NCBI RefSeq assembly: GCF_019649055.1
Contig: NW_026570248.1
Location: forward strand, 434,001 to 498,000
Direction: 5' to 3'
Length of the DNA: 64,000 nt
DNA from: Paramacrobiotus metropolitanus
Taxonomy: Eukaryota > Tardigrada > Eutardigrada > Parachela > Macrobiotidae
The position numbers and the translations under genes were made by a program. Below, piece by piece: positions 63,147 to 64,000 of this stretch (its first letter is position 1; each line of letters starts with the position of its first letter). A model generated the notes under the pieces. The model had not been told where the DNA came from. It saw only the letters and a program-made list of their open reading frames with translations, and searched no databases.

Positions 63147-63610
63147 TTACCGTAATTATCGAATTTGCACCTCCCCGCATAATAAGGCACTCTCCGTAAT
63201 AAGTAAGCCCCCTCCCATAACCCGTTTGAAAAATAGCTCCTCCCCGAATTTGCCTCCCATGGGGGTGTTATTAAATGTTAAGCGCCACGAAATGATAGAT
63301 ATAAGGCCAATTGCTTCATAATAACTGCTATGATGTAATTAATAAACAGTAAACGGTCACAAAATAATTTGGTGCTATGCTTCAGAATGCTGCTCGTAAG
63401 GTTCTGAAACTGCAGACACCGGTATCTACTGCGTTCAATTTCAATGGAACAGAATGCGCAGTTGTTTGAAAAATAAACGTCCCCTTCTGAAAAATACTGT
63501 TTGAAAAATAGTACCACCCCAGAAATAACGCCTCCTCCCGAAATAAGACCCCCTACTCCAGGACGTTTGAACTTTTGCACCCCAGGGTGCAAATTCGATA
63601 ATTACGGTAA
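63147..63610. mobile_element. 464-bp MITE with perfect 25-bp TIRs
   Basis: 63147-63171 (TTACCGTAATTATCGAATTT, then GCACC) is matched exactly by its reverse complement at 63586-63610. The interior contains at least six diverged units of the form AATAAG or GAAAAATA followed by a C-rich stretch such as CCCCCTCC, on the plus strand. No transposase is present. A clean target duplication is not visible. Confidence 0.8.
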
Positions 63611-64000
63611 GTGATTTTTTCCAGCGGCAAGTGGCAATCCCACACCAACTAACTACTTAATACTTAACTAACTATAAAGGTTCAATTGTTGCAGTCTTGC
63701 AGAGCTGGCTGATAAACTGTAAGAAAAAACTGCCAAACGATGTCTCACTTAATTGCTGCTCCTCCTGCTTAGCGAGCTCCGCTCGCGCAGCAGCTCCGTT
63801 TCGCCTTCTGTAAATATCAGTTTTCATTACTAATTTTAAAAATACCGTCTTTCATCGGTATAATATTAATACGAAAGCTTCTATTAAAGCTTTTATTAAA
63901 GCTTCTATTAATACGAAACTAAAGAAACAGTGTCAACAGAGAAATGATTAAGTTAAAACTACCGCAAAACACTGCCTTTTACCTAAGTATCAAGCAGCCA
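63611..64000. other. Right edge, non-coding
   Basis: No gene is recognised. Near 63870-63915 three close copies of AAGCTTNTATTAAAG-type units form a short AT-rich repeat. The edge may cut a feature that continues outside the window. Confidence 0.5.

Overview
The window is animal nuclear DNA. It holds spliced genes with GT-AG introns (smallest about 54-58 nt), long AT-rich spacers and several non-autonomous transposons. The product set is typical of bilaterians (XPC, FRMD4, a PLCXD enzyme, Trio). Trio ends after its second GEF module with no kinase domain, which points to a protostome, probably an ecdysozoan. Species cannot be told from the sequence.

Layout. An XPC/Rad4 DNA-repair gene lies on the minus strand at 282-3878; four homopolymer-linked reading-frame breaks interrupt its exons. 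Next comes a gene-poor stretch of about 10.6 kb (3.9-14.5 kb) with hairpins, a reverse-transcriptase-like scrap, a hAT-like MITE, a 51-bp minisatellite and a 599-bp TIR transposon. FRMD4 is on the plus strand (14612-23128). It converges on a minus-strand orphan type I membrane glycoprotein (23303-25457). A minus-strand PI-PLC X-domain gene follows (26197-27718). A spacer of 3.5 kb separates it from the divergent trio gene (31243-54627, plus strand, 33 coding exons, about 2787 residues). A minus-strand gene for a small coiled-coil, Ala/Thr-rich protein (57445-60388) comes next, with a TIR element in its first intron. The last 3.6 kb is repeat-rich.

The genes do not form an operon. FRMD4 and Trio are both cortical/cytoskeletal signalling scaffolds (Arf/Par polarity and Rho/Rac activation), but their closeness is probably incidental. 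Gene models were built by hand from homology, splice-site consensus and phase; each full coding sum is a multiple of three (after frame-break correction in XPC and, in one version, the 57-60 kb gene). No RNA genes or CRISPR arrays were found.
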